A stretch of DNA of 62,616 nucleotides from Clostridium sp. DSM 17811 (GTDB taxonomy: Bacteria > Bacillota > Clostridia > Clostridiales > Clostridiaceae): NCBI RefSeq assembly GCF_018861905.1, contig NZ_JAHLDU010000022.1:1-62616 (forward strand), given 5' to 3'. The first letter of the stretch is position 1; every line of letters begins with the position of its first letter. The notes under the pieces were generated by a model that did not search any database, was not told where the DNA came from, and worked only from the letters and a program-made list of their open reading frames with translations. The position numbers were made by a program, and so were the translations under genes. Below are positions 46,079-55,416 of the stretch, one piece after another.

Positions 46079-46116
46079 GTAAAATGGGGTTGAAGTTAAC
46101 TTCAATCCCATTTTAC
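46079..46116. terminator. terminator of the multidrug ABC operon
   Basis: GTAAAATGGGGTTGAAGTT and AACTTCAATCCCATTTTAC pair over 19 bp (one G-T) about 80 nt after the ABC operon stop. Confidence 0.75.
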
Positions 46117-46192
46117 TTTCCTATCAAATAAATTTACTTCGCTCTCTAAATTATAATATTTAAAGCTATGTCTATTTCAATTATAAACCTTT

Positions 46193-47977
46193 TTATATAG
46201 CTTCAAGCATCCTATATTGACTCATATAAAGATCATAATATTCACCTTTATATTTCATAAGTTCATCATGACTTCCCGATTCAACAATGCTTCCATGATC
46301 AATATACATTATTCTATCTGAATTTTTTATAGTAGAAAGCCTATGAGCTATTATAAATGAAGTTCTTCCTTTTAAAAGTTCTTCAAGCCCTTTTTGAAGT
46401 AACATTTCTGTCTCTGTATCTATGCTTGAAGTTGCCTCATCTAAAATTAAAATTCTTGGGTCTGCAAGTAATGCTCTTGCAAAAGATATTAGTTGCCTTT
46501 GACCAGCTGATAGTCTTGACCCTCTTTCATTTACCTGGGTATTGTATCCTTCACTTAATGTAGATATAAATTCATGAGCTCTAACTACTTTTGCAGCAGC
46601 AACAACTTCTTTATCCGTTGCATAAAGCTTGCCATATCTTATATTGTCCATTATAGTACCTGAGAATATAAATGAATCTTGAAGCATAATACCCATCTGT
46701 TTTCTTAATGAATTAAGTAATACATCCCGAACATTTACTCCATCTATAAGCACCGCTCCACTCTCGAGATCATAAAATCTGCTTATAAGATTAATTATAG
46801 TGGTTTTACCTGCCCCCGTAGGACCTACTAATGCTATGGACTCTCCTTTATTTGCTTTAAAGTTTACATCATTTAATATTCTTTGCCCATCATCATAACA
46901 AAAATTAACATTCTTGAATTCTACCAATCCCTTTATTTCAGGCATTTCGTATGCATCTTGTAAATCCTTAACATTAGGTTCCTCATCCATAGTTTCAAAT
47001 ATTCTTTCCAAATAAGCCATGTTATTTATAATAGCATTATATGTGTTTGCAATATTATTTATCGGTCCCCAGAACCTTCCTATATATGCTATAAAAGCAA
47101 TAAGTACACCTATTGTTATAGCCCCATTTGCAATCCATGCCACTCCCATAATGTAAACTGCAACCACAACTAAATTTCCAATGTTATCAACAAAAGGTCC
47201 CATTAAGAATTGAATTTTTATGGCATGCATCCAAGCTTTCCTGTAATTATCACTAAGTTCATTAAATATTTTTAAATTTTCTTTCTCTCTAGAAAAAGAT
47301 TGAGTAACCTTCATACCACATATACTTTCATGAATATACGCATTTACGTTTGATGATTTACTACTTAAAACCTGAAATGCTTTTCTTTGAAGTGACTTAA
47401 TAGTAAAAGCAGCTCCTACGAGTATTGGAAGTCCCACAAGACCAATCATTGTAAGTTTAACATCTATTAAAAACATAAATACAATAATTACAATCAAACT
47501 AAAACTATCTGTAATTAAATTAATGATACCATTTGATAAAAGATCACTTAACGAATTTACATAATTAACCACTCTTACTAATATCTTGCCATGTGGCCTA
47601 CTATCATAATAACTAAATGGAAGTTTTTGCAGGTGTCTAAATAAATCTTTTCTTATGTTTAAAATTACACTTTGTCCTATATCTGTCATCGACTTTATTT
47701 TTATCTTTAAACAAACTCCATTAACAATTACTGTAACTAAATATATTAAACTAAGTATTATAAGCCCTGTTACATCTTTATTGGGTATCTTACTATCCAG
47801 CGCTACCTTAATAAGGTATGGCCCAATGAGATTTGCAACTGATGCTATTAGCATAATTATTATAGTTATAACCATTTTTTTCTTATAAGGTATAACATAT
47901 CTCATAAGTCTTTTAACGTGTCCCATATTAAATTCTGATTCTAATTTTTCATCTACATCATACTTGTTTCTAGCCAT
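46193..47977 (-). CDS. heterodimeric multidrug ABC exporter half, subunit 2
   Basis: 594 residues from the ATG at 47975-47977 (GGAGGTAGG upstream); a TTG two codons earlier is possible. Six TM helices (about 30-325) precede an ATPase domain: Walker A LVGPTGAGKTTIINLI, Q-loop MLQDSFIFSG, signature RLSAGQRQLISFARAL, Walker B RILILDEATSSIDTETE and H-loop AHRLSTI. The catalytic Glu after Walker B is present, so this half carries the functional site. The pair resembles BmrC/BmrD or LmrC/LmrD. It overlaps the upstream subunit gene by a few nt, implying coupled translation. Confidence 0.9.
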   Translation of the reverse strand: MARNKYDVDEKLESEFNMGHVKRLMRYVIPYKKKMVITIIIMLIASVANLIGPYLIKVALDSKIPNKDVTGLIILSLIYLVTVIVNGVCLKIKIKSMTDIGQSVILNIRKDLFRHLQKLPFSYYDSRPHGKILVRVVNYVNSLSDLLSNGIINLITDSFSLIVIIVFMFLIDVKLTMIGLVGLPILVGAAFTIKSLQRKAFQVLSSKSSNVNAYIHESICGMKVTQSFSREKENLKIFNELSDNYRKAWMHAIKIQFLMGPFVDNIGNLVVVAVYIMGVAWIANGAITIGVLIAFIAYIGRFWGPINNIANTYNAIINNMAYLERIFETMDEEPNVKDLQDAYEMPEIKGLVEFKNVNFCYDDGQRILNDVNFKANKGESIALVGPTGAGKTTIINLISRFYDLESGAVLIDGVNVRDVLLNSLRKQMGIMLQDSFIFSGTIMDNIRYGKLYATDKEVVAAAKVVRAHEFISTLSEGYNTQVNERGSRLSAGQRQLISFARALLADPRILILDEATSSIDTETEMLLQKGLEELLKGRTSFIIAHRLSTIKNSDRIMYIDHGSIVESGSHDELMKYKGEYYDLYMSQYRMLEAI

Positions 47978-47979
47978 TT

Positions 47980-49725
47980 TCAACCTACCTCCTTCCCCTT
48001 TGCATCATCAAAATTACCAAATTGGTTAATATACACATTATAATATTCACCCTTCTTTACGAGCAATTCACTATGAGTTCCTCTTTCTACAATTCTTCCA
48101 TTATTGAGTACTAATATCATATCTGCATTTTTTACCGAAGATATTCTATGCGCAATAATAAATGTAGTCTTATCCTTAAAATATTTGTCCAGTGAATGTC
48201 TTATATTATTTTCTGTTTGTATATCAAGGCTAGAGGTAGTATCATCAAGTATTATTATAGATGGATTTTTTAGTAGAGCTCTCGCAAGTGAAATCCTTTG
48301 CTTTTGCCCTCCAGAAAGTCCCACTCCTCTCTCACCAACAATCGTATCATATCCTTCCTCCATCTTGTTTATGAAATCATCAGCGCCAGCAATGCTAGCT
48401 GCCCATCTAACTTCATCCATTGATGCTGTAGGTAACCCATAGGCTATATTTCCTTCGATAGTATCTGAAAAAAGAAATATATCTTGCATCGCTACCGCTA
48501 TGTTTTTGCGTAGCCGCCTTAAATTAAAATCTTTTATATCATAACCATCAATTAATATTTCTCCTTTTGTGCATTCATAAAATCTACATAACAAACTTAC
48601 GAAAGTAGACTTACCAGAACCCGTATGTCCTATTATTGCAATGGTTTGCCCAGGGCTTACTTTCAAATTTATATTCTCAAGTACTTCTTCATCCCCATAA
48701 TTAAAGTTTACATTTTTAAACTCTATATTACCCTTTATCCTATCTTCCTCCACTTGATTTTCCGAGTTTTTAATTTTAGGTTTAGTATTCATAAGCTCAA
48801 TTATTTTCTCACCGGACGCTGAAAACCTTTGAATATCATTAATTAACCAACCTGCCATTCTCATTGGGTTATTTATTGTAAATATCATAGCATTAAAAGT
48901 AACCAAATTTCCTATGGTTATGCTTTGGTTAATTACCATAATGCCACCTACAAGAATAATTACTATATTAAGACTTATAGATAACGAATCTATAATAGGA
49001 AGGTATTTTCCCCAAACTTTTGCAGAATCGATATTTCTTTTTCTAAATTCATCATTCTCTTTTCCAAATTTTCCAATTTCAAATTCTTCCTTAGCAAAAG
49101 CCTTTACTACTCTATTACCACTTATGTTTTCTTGTGCTACTGAGTTAAGTTTTGAGAACTGCTGCCTTACATTAAAAAAAGTTGGTTTTACATCTATTGC
49201 TAGCTTTCTTGCAAAATAAGCTATTGGAGGTGTAAACATAAGTAAAATCAATGTAAGTTTATAATTAATTGAAAACATAATTGCTATTCCAAACAAAAAT
49301 ATAAATGAATTCTCTAAAACGTTATAGCCTACCCAGGCAAGAAAATGTCTCACTGCATCGATATCACCAGTCATTTTATTCATTATATCGCCCGTACTAG
49401 TTTTATCAAAAAAGTCAAAATCAAGTTTCTGAAGATTACTATAAATATCATTTCTAATATCAAATATAGAATCTTGAGACATATTTTCGAGTAGGATCAA
49501 AAAAATATACCTTAATATAGACCTAAGCAATATTACTGCTGTAATAACTCCTAATAGCGGAATTAATATATTACTTTCTTTTCCCATAATAACCTTATCT
49601 ACAATTGTTCCAGATAAATATGGTGCCACCATATTCATAGCAGAACATATAATAACTAGTATAAAACCTATTATTATTTTAATATTGTATTTTTTTGCAT
49701 ACTTCCACACCCATCTAAAAGCCAT
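47980..49725 (-). CDS. heterodimeric multidrug ABC exporter half, subunit 1
   Basis: 581 residues from the ATG at 49723-49725 (GGGGGTGGTAATT); a GTG three codons earlier overlaps the SD. Six TM helices are followed by an ATPase: Walker A IIGHTGSGKSTFVSLL, signature VGLSGGQKQRISLARAL, and Walker B SIIILDDTTSSLDIQTE with Asp in place of the catalytic Glu. This is the degenerate site that marks the partner half of a heterodimer. EKYYNVYINQF-type ends are usual for this family. It is the first gene of the two-gene operon, divergent from the araC-type gene. Confidence 0.9.
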   Translation of the reverse strand: MAFRWVWKYAKKYNIKIIIGFILVIICSAMNMVAPYLSGTIVDKVIMGKESNILIPLLGVITAVILLRSILRYIFLILLENMSQDSIFDIRNDIYSNLQKLDFDFFDKTSTGDIMNKMTGDIDAVRHFLAWVGYNVLENSFIFLFGIAIMFSINYKLTLILLMFTPPIAYFARKLAIDVKPTFFNVRQQFSKLNSVAQENISGNRVVKAFAKEEFEIGKFGKENDEFRKRNIDSAKVWGKYLPIIDSLSISLNIVIILVGGIMVINQSITIGNLVTFNAMIFTINNPMRMAGWLINDIQRFSASGEKIIELMNTKPKIKNSENQVEEDRIKGNIEFKNVNFNYGDEEVLENINLKVSPGQTIAIIGHTGSGKSTFVSLLCRFYECTKGEILIDGYDIKDFNLRRLRKNIAVAMQDIFLFSDTIEGNIAYGLPTASMDEVRWAASIAGADDFINKMEEGYDTIVGERGVGLSGGQKQRISLARALLKNPSIIILDDTTSSLDIQTENNIRHSLDKYFKDKTTFIIAHRISSVKNADMILVLNNGRIVERGTHSELLVKKGEYYNVYINQFGNFDDAKGKEVG

Positions 49726-49847
49726 AATTACCACCCCCTATTTTTTTCTCTATACTATTATCATGTATATGCTTATATAATAAAATGTACTATCCATACT
49801 AATTTAATGTCAATTCTCATTTTATAGAATAAAGATTTAATTATGCT

Positions 49848-49876
49848 TTGATTATTTGTATGTAATGACTTATAAT
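49848..49876 (+). promoter_or_regulatory. promoter of the AraC-family gene
   Basis: TTGATT (49848-49853), 17 nt, TATAAT (49871-49876), 37 nt before the start codon. Confidence 0.6.
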
Positions 49877-49913
49877 ATACTTAAGATATAGAATAATTTT
49901 ACAGAGGTAGATT

Positions 49914-50786
49914 ATGTGCAATTTGAAAATTGATTTAGATGATTTCAACCCGAAAATGTTATATACTTTCACAAAAAAATTCAATCATAAAAGTGATGTA
50001 ACCTATCATTGCCATGATTTCCTATCCATAATATATGTTTTAGCAGGCACATGTACTTACAATATTAGCAGTGTTCCACACATTGTTAAAAAAGGCGACC
50101 TGCTTGTTTTCAATCCTCATGCATATCATGGAAAAATTCTTCCCATGGGTAGTGAAATTCATGAATTTCACGTAGGTTATGAAAACCTTCACATAAAAGG
50201 ACTTTTGCCAGATCATTTTCTCGAAAACCATGTATCACCTATTATTAATGTATCAAAATATGAAACTGAACTTCTAAAACTCTGTTCAGACGTTATTTCA
50301 GAGCAAAGTAAAAACCAACCAGCCCTACAGTTATCTCTAAAAGGTCTGGGTATTAAACTTCTTTCCATTCTTTTTAACGCAACTTTTGAAAGTTCGACTC
50401 TAAAACAAAAAGGAATATTAAATCTTGATAACTATGATAACACTGCTATAGTAAATACAGTTTTAGAGTTTATAAACGAAAATTTTATGCATAGTCTTTC
50501 TTTAGAAGTAATCTCGCAAAACATGTACCTTAGTCCCGCTTATATTTCTAAGCTTTTTAAAGAAAGTACAGGTACTTCACCAATAAATTATCTAATAAAA
50601 CTCAGACTTTCAAAAGCAAAACACTCCCTTGAAATTGGAGACCAATCTATAAAAAAAATAGCTTTATCAGTCGGTTATCCTGACATGTATCACTTTAGCA
50701 AACTTTTTAAAAAATATTATGGCTATCCTCCGTCAAAATTAAAACGTAAATCAGATGATAATCAACTTATCAAATTAAATACATAA
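49914..50786 (+). CDS. AraC-family transcriptional regulator
   Basis: 290 residues. The N-terminal cupin ligand domain (about 20-110, with HDFLSIIYVLAGTCTY and GDLLVFNPHAYHGK) is followed by a C-terminal double helix-turn-helix (about 180-280). The latter has LSLEVISQNMYLSPAYISKL, FKESTGTSPINYLIKLRLSK and IALSVGYPDMYHFSKLFKKY. It binds DNA as an AraC/XylS activator or repressor; the ligand is unknown. The SD AGAGGTAG precedes the ATG. It diverges from the multidrug ABC operon with 188 nt between, so it may regulate that operon (inference). Confidence 0.9.
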   Translation: MCNLKIDLDDFNPKMLYTFTKKFNHKSDVTYHCHDFLSIIYVLAGTCTYNISSVPHIVKKGDLLVFNPHAYHGKILPMGSEIHEFHVGYENLHIKGLLPDHFLENHVSPIINVSKYETELLKLCSDVISEQSKNQPALQLSLKGLGIKLLSILFNATFESSTLKQKGILNLDNYDNTAIVNTVLEFINENFMHSLSLEVISQNMYLSPAYISKLFKESTGTSPINYLIKLRLSKAKHSLEIGDQSIKKIALSVGYPDMYHFSKLFKKYYGYPPSKLKRKSDDNQLIKLNT

Positions 50787-50890
50787 ATTAGGACTTTTAT
50801 GGCAAAAATGTCGTTCTAATTATATTAATTTTCATTTAAGCCTTGCTATGTTAAAATAATATTAGCTATAAAATTAACAGGAGGTGCAAC

Positions 50891-51517
50891 ATGAAAATAT
50901 TCGAAGGTTTATTTGCGGCAAAACCTAAATCAGTTTATAGATTTATAGATGAGGGCAACGTAGATGCCATAAAAGATTATTTGAATAAAGCTAAAGATTT
51001 AAATCCTGATCTTAAACTTGAAAACATACTTTATTATGCTATTGATAATTGCCAAAATAATTATTTTAAAACAATTGAACTTCTGATAAATAACGGTGCC
51101 GATATTAACGCTCATAATAGTGAACTTTTAGAAACCCCTCTTCATAAACTTTGTGCAAGGATAAAACCTCATATAGATGTAATAACTATGATACTTAAAA
51201 AAGGTGCTAAAGTTAATGCCATCAACATATCTGGTAAAACTCCTGTATTTTACTGTAGCTTTAATTATTCTGTGGAACTTCTGAATTTACTTGTAGAGTA
51301 TGGAGCAGATATAAATATGCGGGATAAATATAAAAACACTCTTCTTCACGATGATTATATCAACTGTTTTGATGAACATTTCGAAGAATTTTTAAAGTCA
51401 CTAATAAAGTTAGGCTTTGACATAAATTCAACAAATTCCACAGGCTACACTCCCTTAGATCTTTGTGAGAATAAAAAAATTGCAGATATTTTAATAAAAT
51501 ATAATGGGAGCAAGTAA
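50891..51517 (+). CDS. ankyrin-repeat protein
   Basis: 208 residues, soluble, no signal peptide. After about 40 N-terminal residues come four ankyrin-like repeats: ELLINNGADINAHNSELLETP, HKLCARIKPHIDVITMILKK, VNAINISGKTPVFYCSFNY and LLVEYGADINMRDKYKNTLL, ending INSTNSTGYTPLDLCENKK (pieces quoted separately). Ankyrin units mediate protein contacts; the partner is unknown. The SD CAGGAGGTGCAAC is excellent. A possible promoter TTGCTA-18-TATAAA lies at 50843-50872. It is monocistronic with a very strong terminator. Confidence 0.85.
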   Translation: MKIFEGLFAAKPKSVYRFIDEGNVDAIKDYLNKAKDLNPDLKLENILYYAIDNCQNNYFKTIELLINNGADINAHNSELLETPLHKLCARIKPHIDVITMILKKGAKVNAINISGKTPVFYCSFNYSVELLNLLVEYGADINMRDKYKNTLLHDDYINCFDEHFEEFLKSLIKLGFDINSTNSTGYTPLDLCENKKIADILIKYNGSK

Positions 51518-51568
51518 TATAATCAGAAAATCACCTGTACATTTTACAGGTGATTTTCTGATTATATT
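51516..51568. terminator. strong terminator after the ankyrin gene
   Basis: 24-bp arms, 51516-51539 and 51545-51568 (AATCAGAAAATCACCTGTA and its complement at the core), perfectly complementary with a five-base loop. Confidence 0.85.
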
Positions 51569-51670
51569 ACTATTATTGTTCCAATTTTTCCATAAATATG
51601 ATAATATATTTATATATTTCTACATTTTATGCACATTAAAAAACCTAAATTAGAATAAAGGAGATTCTGA

Positions 51671-53155
51671 ATGAAATTTTACTCGCTTTTAGCAATAGTT
51701 TTATATTTAATCATCTTACTTGTAATAGGATACTATTCCTACAGAAAAACCAATAATATTTCTGATTATATGATTGGAGGAAGAAGTTTAGGGCCTATGG
51801 TTACAGCCTTATCTGCTGGTGCCAGTGATATGAGTGGATGGATGCTTATGGGTCTACCTGGAGCTGTATATGCTACAGGCATTTCAAGCATTTGGCTTAG
51901 TGTCGGATTAACTATAGGTGCCTATTTTAATTATCGCTTGCTTGCTCCAAGGTTTAGAATATATACTGAAGTTGCTAGTGATTCTTTAACTGTACCAGAT
52001 TATCTTGAAAATAGATTCAAAGATAACTCTAAAATGCTAAGAATTGTATCCGGCATAATAATACTTGTTTTCTTTACATTATACGTTTCCTCTGGTATTG
52101 TCGCTGGTGGAAAATTATTTAGGGACTTATTTGGATTCACATATACTTCTGGTGTAGTAGTGACATTATCTATAGTTGTAATATATACATATTTTGGAGG
52201 CTTTTTAGCTGTAACTTTAACAGATTTTTTTCAAGGCAGTCTTATGTTTATTGTACTAGTTATCGTGCCTATTGTAGCCTATACTAATCTAGGAATAGAT
52301 CCTGGTACTTTTGTTAATAAGGTAAAACATATTGATCCTGCATTATTTGATGTACTTCGCGGAACAAGTTTATCTACAATAATAGGATTTTTAGCCTGGG
52401 GCCTTGGTTACTTTGGTCAACCTCATATTATAGTTCGTTTTATGGCTATTAAATCCGCAAAAGAACTTAAATCAGCAAGAAGAATAGGCATAGGCTGGAT
52501 GGCCATTGGACTTCTCGGATCTATGGCAAGTGGACTTATAGGGCTTGTATATTTTACATCTATAAGTCAACCCTTAAAAGATCCTGAAATGGTTTTTCTT
52601 CGCCTTGGTGATGTACTATTCCATCCCTTTGTTACTGGGATAATACTCTCAGCAGTACTTGCTGCCATTATGAGTACTATTTCTTCTCAACTTTTGGTTT
52701 GTTCAAGCTCTATAACAAAGGATTTTTATCTTACGTTTCTTAATAAAGAAGCCACAGAGAAAACTCAAATGTTTGTTGGAAGAATATCAGTCCTTATAAT
52801 TGCAGCTTTTGCAGTTATATTTGCATATGTTCCAAACAAAACTATTCTTAATATAGTAGGTCAAGCATGGGCCGGCTTTGGTTCTGCTTTTGGACCAATG
52901 CTTTTACTTAGTCTTTACTGGAAGAGAATGACTAAGTGGGGTGCATTATCAGGTATGGTTGTAGGTGGTTTAACCGTTATTATATGGATTCTTACTGGAC
53001 TATCAGCCCATTTGTACGAAATGATTCCAGGCTTTAGTCTATCTCTTATAGCTGTTATCGTTGGAAGCCTTTTAACAAAACAGCCTGATGAATCAGTAAT
53101 ATGTGAATTTAATACTATGGAAAAAAACTTAATAGATATAACAAAGGCACCCTAG
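51671..53155 (+). CDS. putP: sodium/proline symporter
   Basis: 494 residues, sodium:solute symporter family with about 13 TM helices. The N-terminus LVIGYYSYRKTNNISDYMIGG with ALSAGASDMSGWMLMGLPGA is the PutP signature, including the residues near the Na+ site. YFGGFLAVTLTDFFQG and GLGYFGQPHIIVRFMA follow, and AAIMSTISSQLLVCSSSI is TM8 with the second part of the Na2 site. It imports L-proline with Na+ for osmoprotection or Stickland fermentation. The SD AAAGGAG precedes the ATG. The last codons lie in a terminator hairpin. Confidence 0.93.
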   Translation: MKFYSLLAIVLYLIILLVIGYYSYRKTNNISDYMIGGRSLGPMVTALSAGASDMSGWMLMGLPGAVYATGISSIWLSVGLTIGAYFNYRLLAPRFRIYTEVASDSLTVPDYLENRFKDNSKMLRIVSGIIILVFFTLYVSSGIVAGGKLFRDLFGFTYTSGVVVTLSIVVIYTYFGGFLAVTLTDFFQGSLMFIVLVIVPIVAYTNLGIDPGTFVNKVKHIDPALFDVLRGTSLSTIIGFLAWGLGYFGQPHIIVRFMAIKSAKELKSARRIGIGWMAIGLLGSMASGLIGLVYFTSISQPLKDPEMVFLRLGDVLFHPFVTGIILSAVLAAIMSTISSQLLVCSSSITKDFYLTFLNKEATEKTQMFVGRISVLIIAAFAVIFAYVPNKTILNIVGQAWAGFGSAFGPMLLLSLYWKRMTKWGALSGMVVGGLTVIIWILTGLSAHLYEMIPGFSLSLIAVIVGSLLTKQPDESVICEFNTMEKNLIDITKAP

Positions 53156-53173
53156 GGTGCTTTTGTTATATCT
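53134..53173. terminator. terminator overlapping the putP 3' end
   Basis: AGATATAACAAAGGCACCCT is followed directly by AGGGTGCTTTTGTTATATCT; a 20-bp arm pair with one G-T. It serves putP and the convergent natB-like gene. Confidence 0.8.
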
Positions 53174-53184
53174 ATATTTAAATT

Positions 53185-54369
53185 CTAAGACCTAAATATT
53201 ACACTTTCCTTATTAAACATATGTCTTGCAAAAATAATAGCTAATATAGTATAAACTATGGACCATCCTATTGTTATTCCTATATGACCATAATTGTAAA
53301 CTCCACTTGTAATTTCCTTAATCACAGAGCTTACACTAAGTAGTGGTATGTTGAAATAAATAAAAGGTATATTTTTTGCATCCATATACATAGTTCCATA
53401 AATAGCGAGTATAGGAACAATTGAAAATGGTGTCAAATAAGTTTGAGCTTCCTTGAAAGAACGAGCATATACACTTACCGCTAGTTCAAGAGCACCAAAA
53501 AACATTGTTGTTATTATTGATATTACTCCAATTAAGGCAATTGCTTTATACCCTAGAGTAATTGCTGAACTTCCATTTCCGAACATCCCACCAGGAATTT
53601 TCATGGAAACTAGAATACCAATCATAGAACATACTGATACTATAAATCCCATTATTGTTATTGCATAAAGTTTTCCTGTTAATATGTAATGCCTTCCAGC
53701 TTTGGTAGTTAAAAGTGGTTCAAGCGTTCCACGTTCCTTCTCACCCGCCCCTAGGTCTGTAGCCGATGCAATAGTCCCTGTTGCACTATAAAGGAGCACG
53801 AATGCAGGAATAAGCATTCCTAAAACTATCTGTCCCGCTGCATTTTCTTCCTTTTGAAAACTTGTTTTAGCAACTGTTATAGGTGTTAATATCCTTATAT
53901 CGATATTTCTTTTTGTTAATCTACTTCCCACTATTTCCTTGCTTAATTCATCTATTATACCAGTTACCTTGCTGAGTGCAATTGATGACTTTTGACTTGT
54001 ATTATCGTAAAAAATCTTTATACCAGAATTATTACCCTTTGAAATAAATGAGTCAAAATCCTTTGGTATTTCGATGTACAGTAGTGCCTTTCCATCCTTT
54101 ACTGCTCCTTGTCCATCAGTGCCACTTATAAATTTTATAGACTTATCTTTTTTTAATATTTTACCAAGGCTACTATTCCCCTTATCCACCATTACAATCT
54201 TGGTATTTTGATTAACATCATCCTTAGCACTATTCATAGTTTTTCCCATAAAAAAACTAAGTACTGGCATTAACAAAAGAGGAATAAGCAAACTTACTAT
54301 TATTGTCTTTTTATCTCTTAGCATATCCTTAAGTTCTTTTAGTAATATTACACTAACTAATTTATTCAT
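53185..54369 (-). CDS. natB: ABC-2 permease, NatB-like
   Basis: 394 residues from the ATG at 54367-54369 (TTGGAGGTAATC contains the SD). TM1 is about 26-46, an extracellular region of about 130 residues follows, and then five TM helices. GAGEKERGTLEPLLTTKAGR is the conserved ABC-2 coupling motif of the NatB/CcmB-like group, and the overall layout matches NatB. B. subtilis NatAB exports sodium; substrate conservation is not certain. It overlaps natA by 8 nt. Symbol assignment is by similarity of both subunits. Confidence 0.8.
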   Translation of the reverse strand: MNKLVSVILLKELKDMLRDKKTIIVSLLIPLLLMPVLSFFMGKTMNSAKDDVNQNTKIVMVDKGNSSLGKILKKDKSIKFISGTDGQGAVKDGKALLYIEIPKDFDSFISKGNNSGIKIFYDNTSQKSSIALSKVTGIIDELSKEIVGSRLTKRNIDIRILTPITVAKTSFQKEENAAGQIVLGMLIPAFVLLYSATGTIASATDLGAGEKERGTLEPLLTTKAGRHYILTGKLYAITIMGFIVSVCSMIGILVSMKIPGGMFGNGSSAITLGYKAIALIGVISIITTMFFGALELAVSVYARSFKEAQTYLTPFSIVPILAIYGTMYMDAKNIPFIYFNIPLLSVSSVIKEITSGVYNYGHIGITIGWSIVYTILAIIFARHMFNKESVIFRS

Positions 54370-55090
54370 GATTACCTCCAATAAGATTTACAAAAATTTC
54401 TTCCATATCTTCATTATCATATTTAACCTTAAGCTCGCTTATTATCCCGTGTTCCACGACTTTACCCTTATGTATTATTACAACTCTATCACAAAGCCTT
54501 TCAATTTCACTCATACTATGACTTGAGAAAACTATAGCCTTGCCCTCTGACTTGCATTTAAATATAAAATCTTGGATAAGTCTTGTGGCAGAAACATCAA
54601 GGCCAGTGCTTGGTTCATCAAATAACATAACGGAAGGCTTATGAACAATACTTCTTGCAATCGCTACCTTTTGTTTCATACCTCTTGAGAATTTACCTAC
54701 CCTTTTATCTATAAATTCACTCATTTCAAGTTCTCGTGTAAGTTCTTCTATGCTTTTTTTTGCATCGCCTTCACTCATCCCATTCAATTGGGCAAAATAC
54801 ATTATATTTTCTCTTGCTGTAAGCCTGTCATATAGACCAACCTCTCCACCAAACAAAATCCCGATTTCTCCTCTAATATTTTCAGGCTCATTCACCAAAT
54901 CATGTCCTGAAATCTTTCCTTCTCCCGCGGTTACGTTAAGCATAGTTGCAAGCATTCTCATTATAGTGGTCTTTCCAGCTCCATTTTCTCCGATAAGCCC
55001 TAGTATTTCTCCCCCATTAACTTCAAAAGAAACTCCATCCACTGCAGTAAAATTTTTAAACTTTTTAGTAAGTTTTTTTACCTCTAACAA
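54362..55090 (-). CDS. natA: ABC transporter ATP-binding protein, NatA-like
   Basis: 242 residues from a TTG start (complement of 55088-55090) with GGAGGGGGAATTAAA upstream. Walker A is GLIGENGAGKTTIMRML, the signature KFSRGMKQKVAIARSI, Walker B SVMLFDEPSTGLDVSA and the H-loop SSHSMSEIE. The phrase ILFGGEVGLYDRLTARENI is typical of NatA. It supplies ATP hydrolysis for the overlapping natB-like permease gene. It is the first gene of a two-gene unit. Confidence 0.85.
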   Translation of the reverse strand: MLEVKKLTKKFKNFTAVDGVSFEVNGGEILGLIGENGAGKTTIMRMLATMLNVTAGEGKISGHDLVNEPENIRGEIGILFGGEVGLYDRLTARENIMYFAQLNGMSEGDAKKSIEELTRELEMSEFIDKRVGKFSRGMKQKVAIARSIVHKPSVMLFDEPSTGLDVSATRLIQDFIFKCKSEGKAIVFSSHSMSEIERLCDRVVIIHKGKVVEHGIISELKVKYDNEDMEEIFVNLIGGNHE

Positions 55091-55416
55091 TTTAATTCCC
55101 CCTCCTGTAAAACATTGTAATATGTATTTAAATAGTATCTTGACAAATTATTAATATACCATTAACTCATTCTTAATACATTCCACATAATAAGTCCACA
55201 TTCCTTTAAAATAGTTTTAAGGAATGTAGACTTATTAATGAAGAAAATAAAGAAATAAATATGATAGACAACTATTTATTTCTTTATTAGCCGTAAAATT
55301 TTAAAAGGATTTTACAATATTATGTCGAATTTGTATTTATAAGCTATTCTGTAAGCTTATAAAAATGAAAGATAATCATAAATTCTACTGAAAATATTTT
55401 ACTGGGAGTGATTGAA
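55091..55416. other. intergenic region with two hairpins before an MCP gene
   Basis: Hairpin 55190-55236 (AAGTCCACATTCCTT with near-complement AAGGAATGTAGACTT) and hairpin 55249-55285 (AAAGAAATAAATA with TATTTATTTCTTT). Both could be terminator-like or regulatory. A TGTCGAA heptamer at 55323-55329 resembles a Spo0A box core, not convincing alone. Confidence 0.45.

Noticed and set aside
55323-55329. TGTCGAA as a Spo0A box
   Set aside because: The flanks do not match the consensus and a heptamer is expected by chance in this much sequence.
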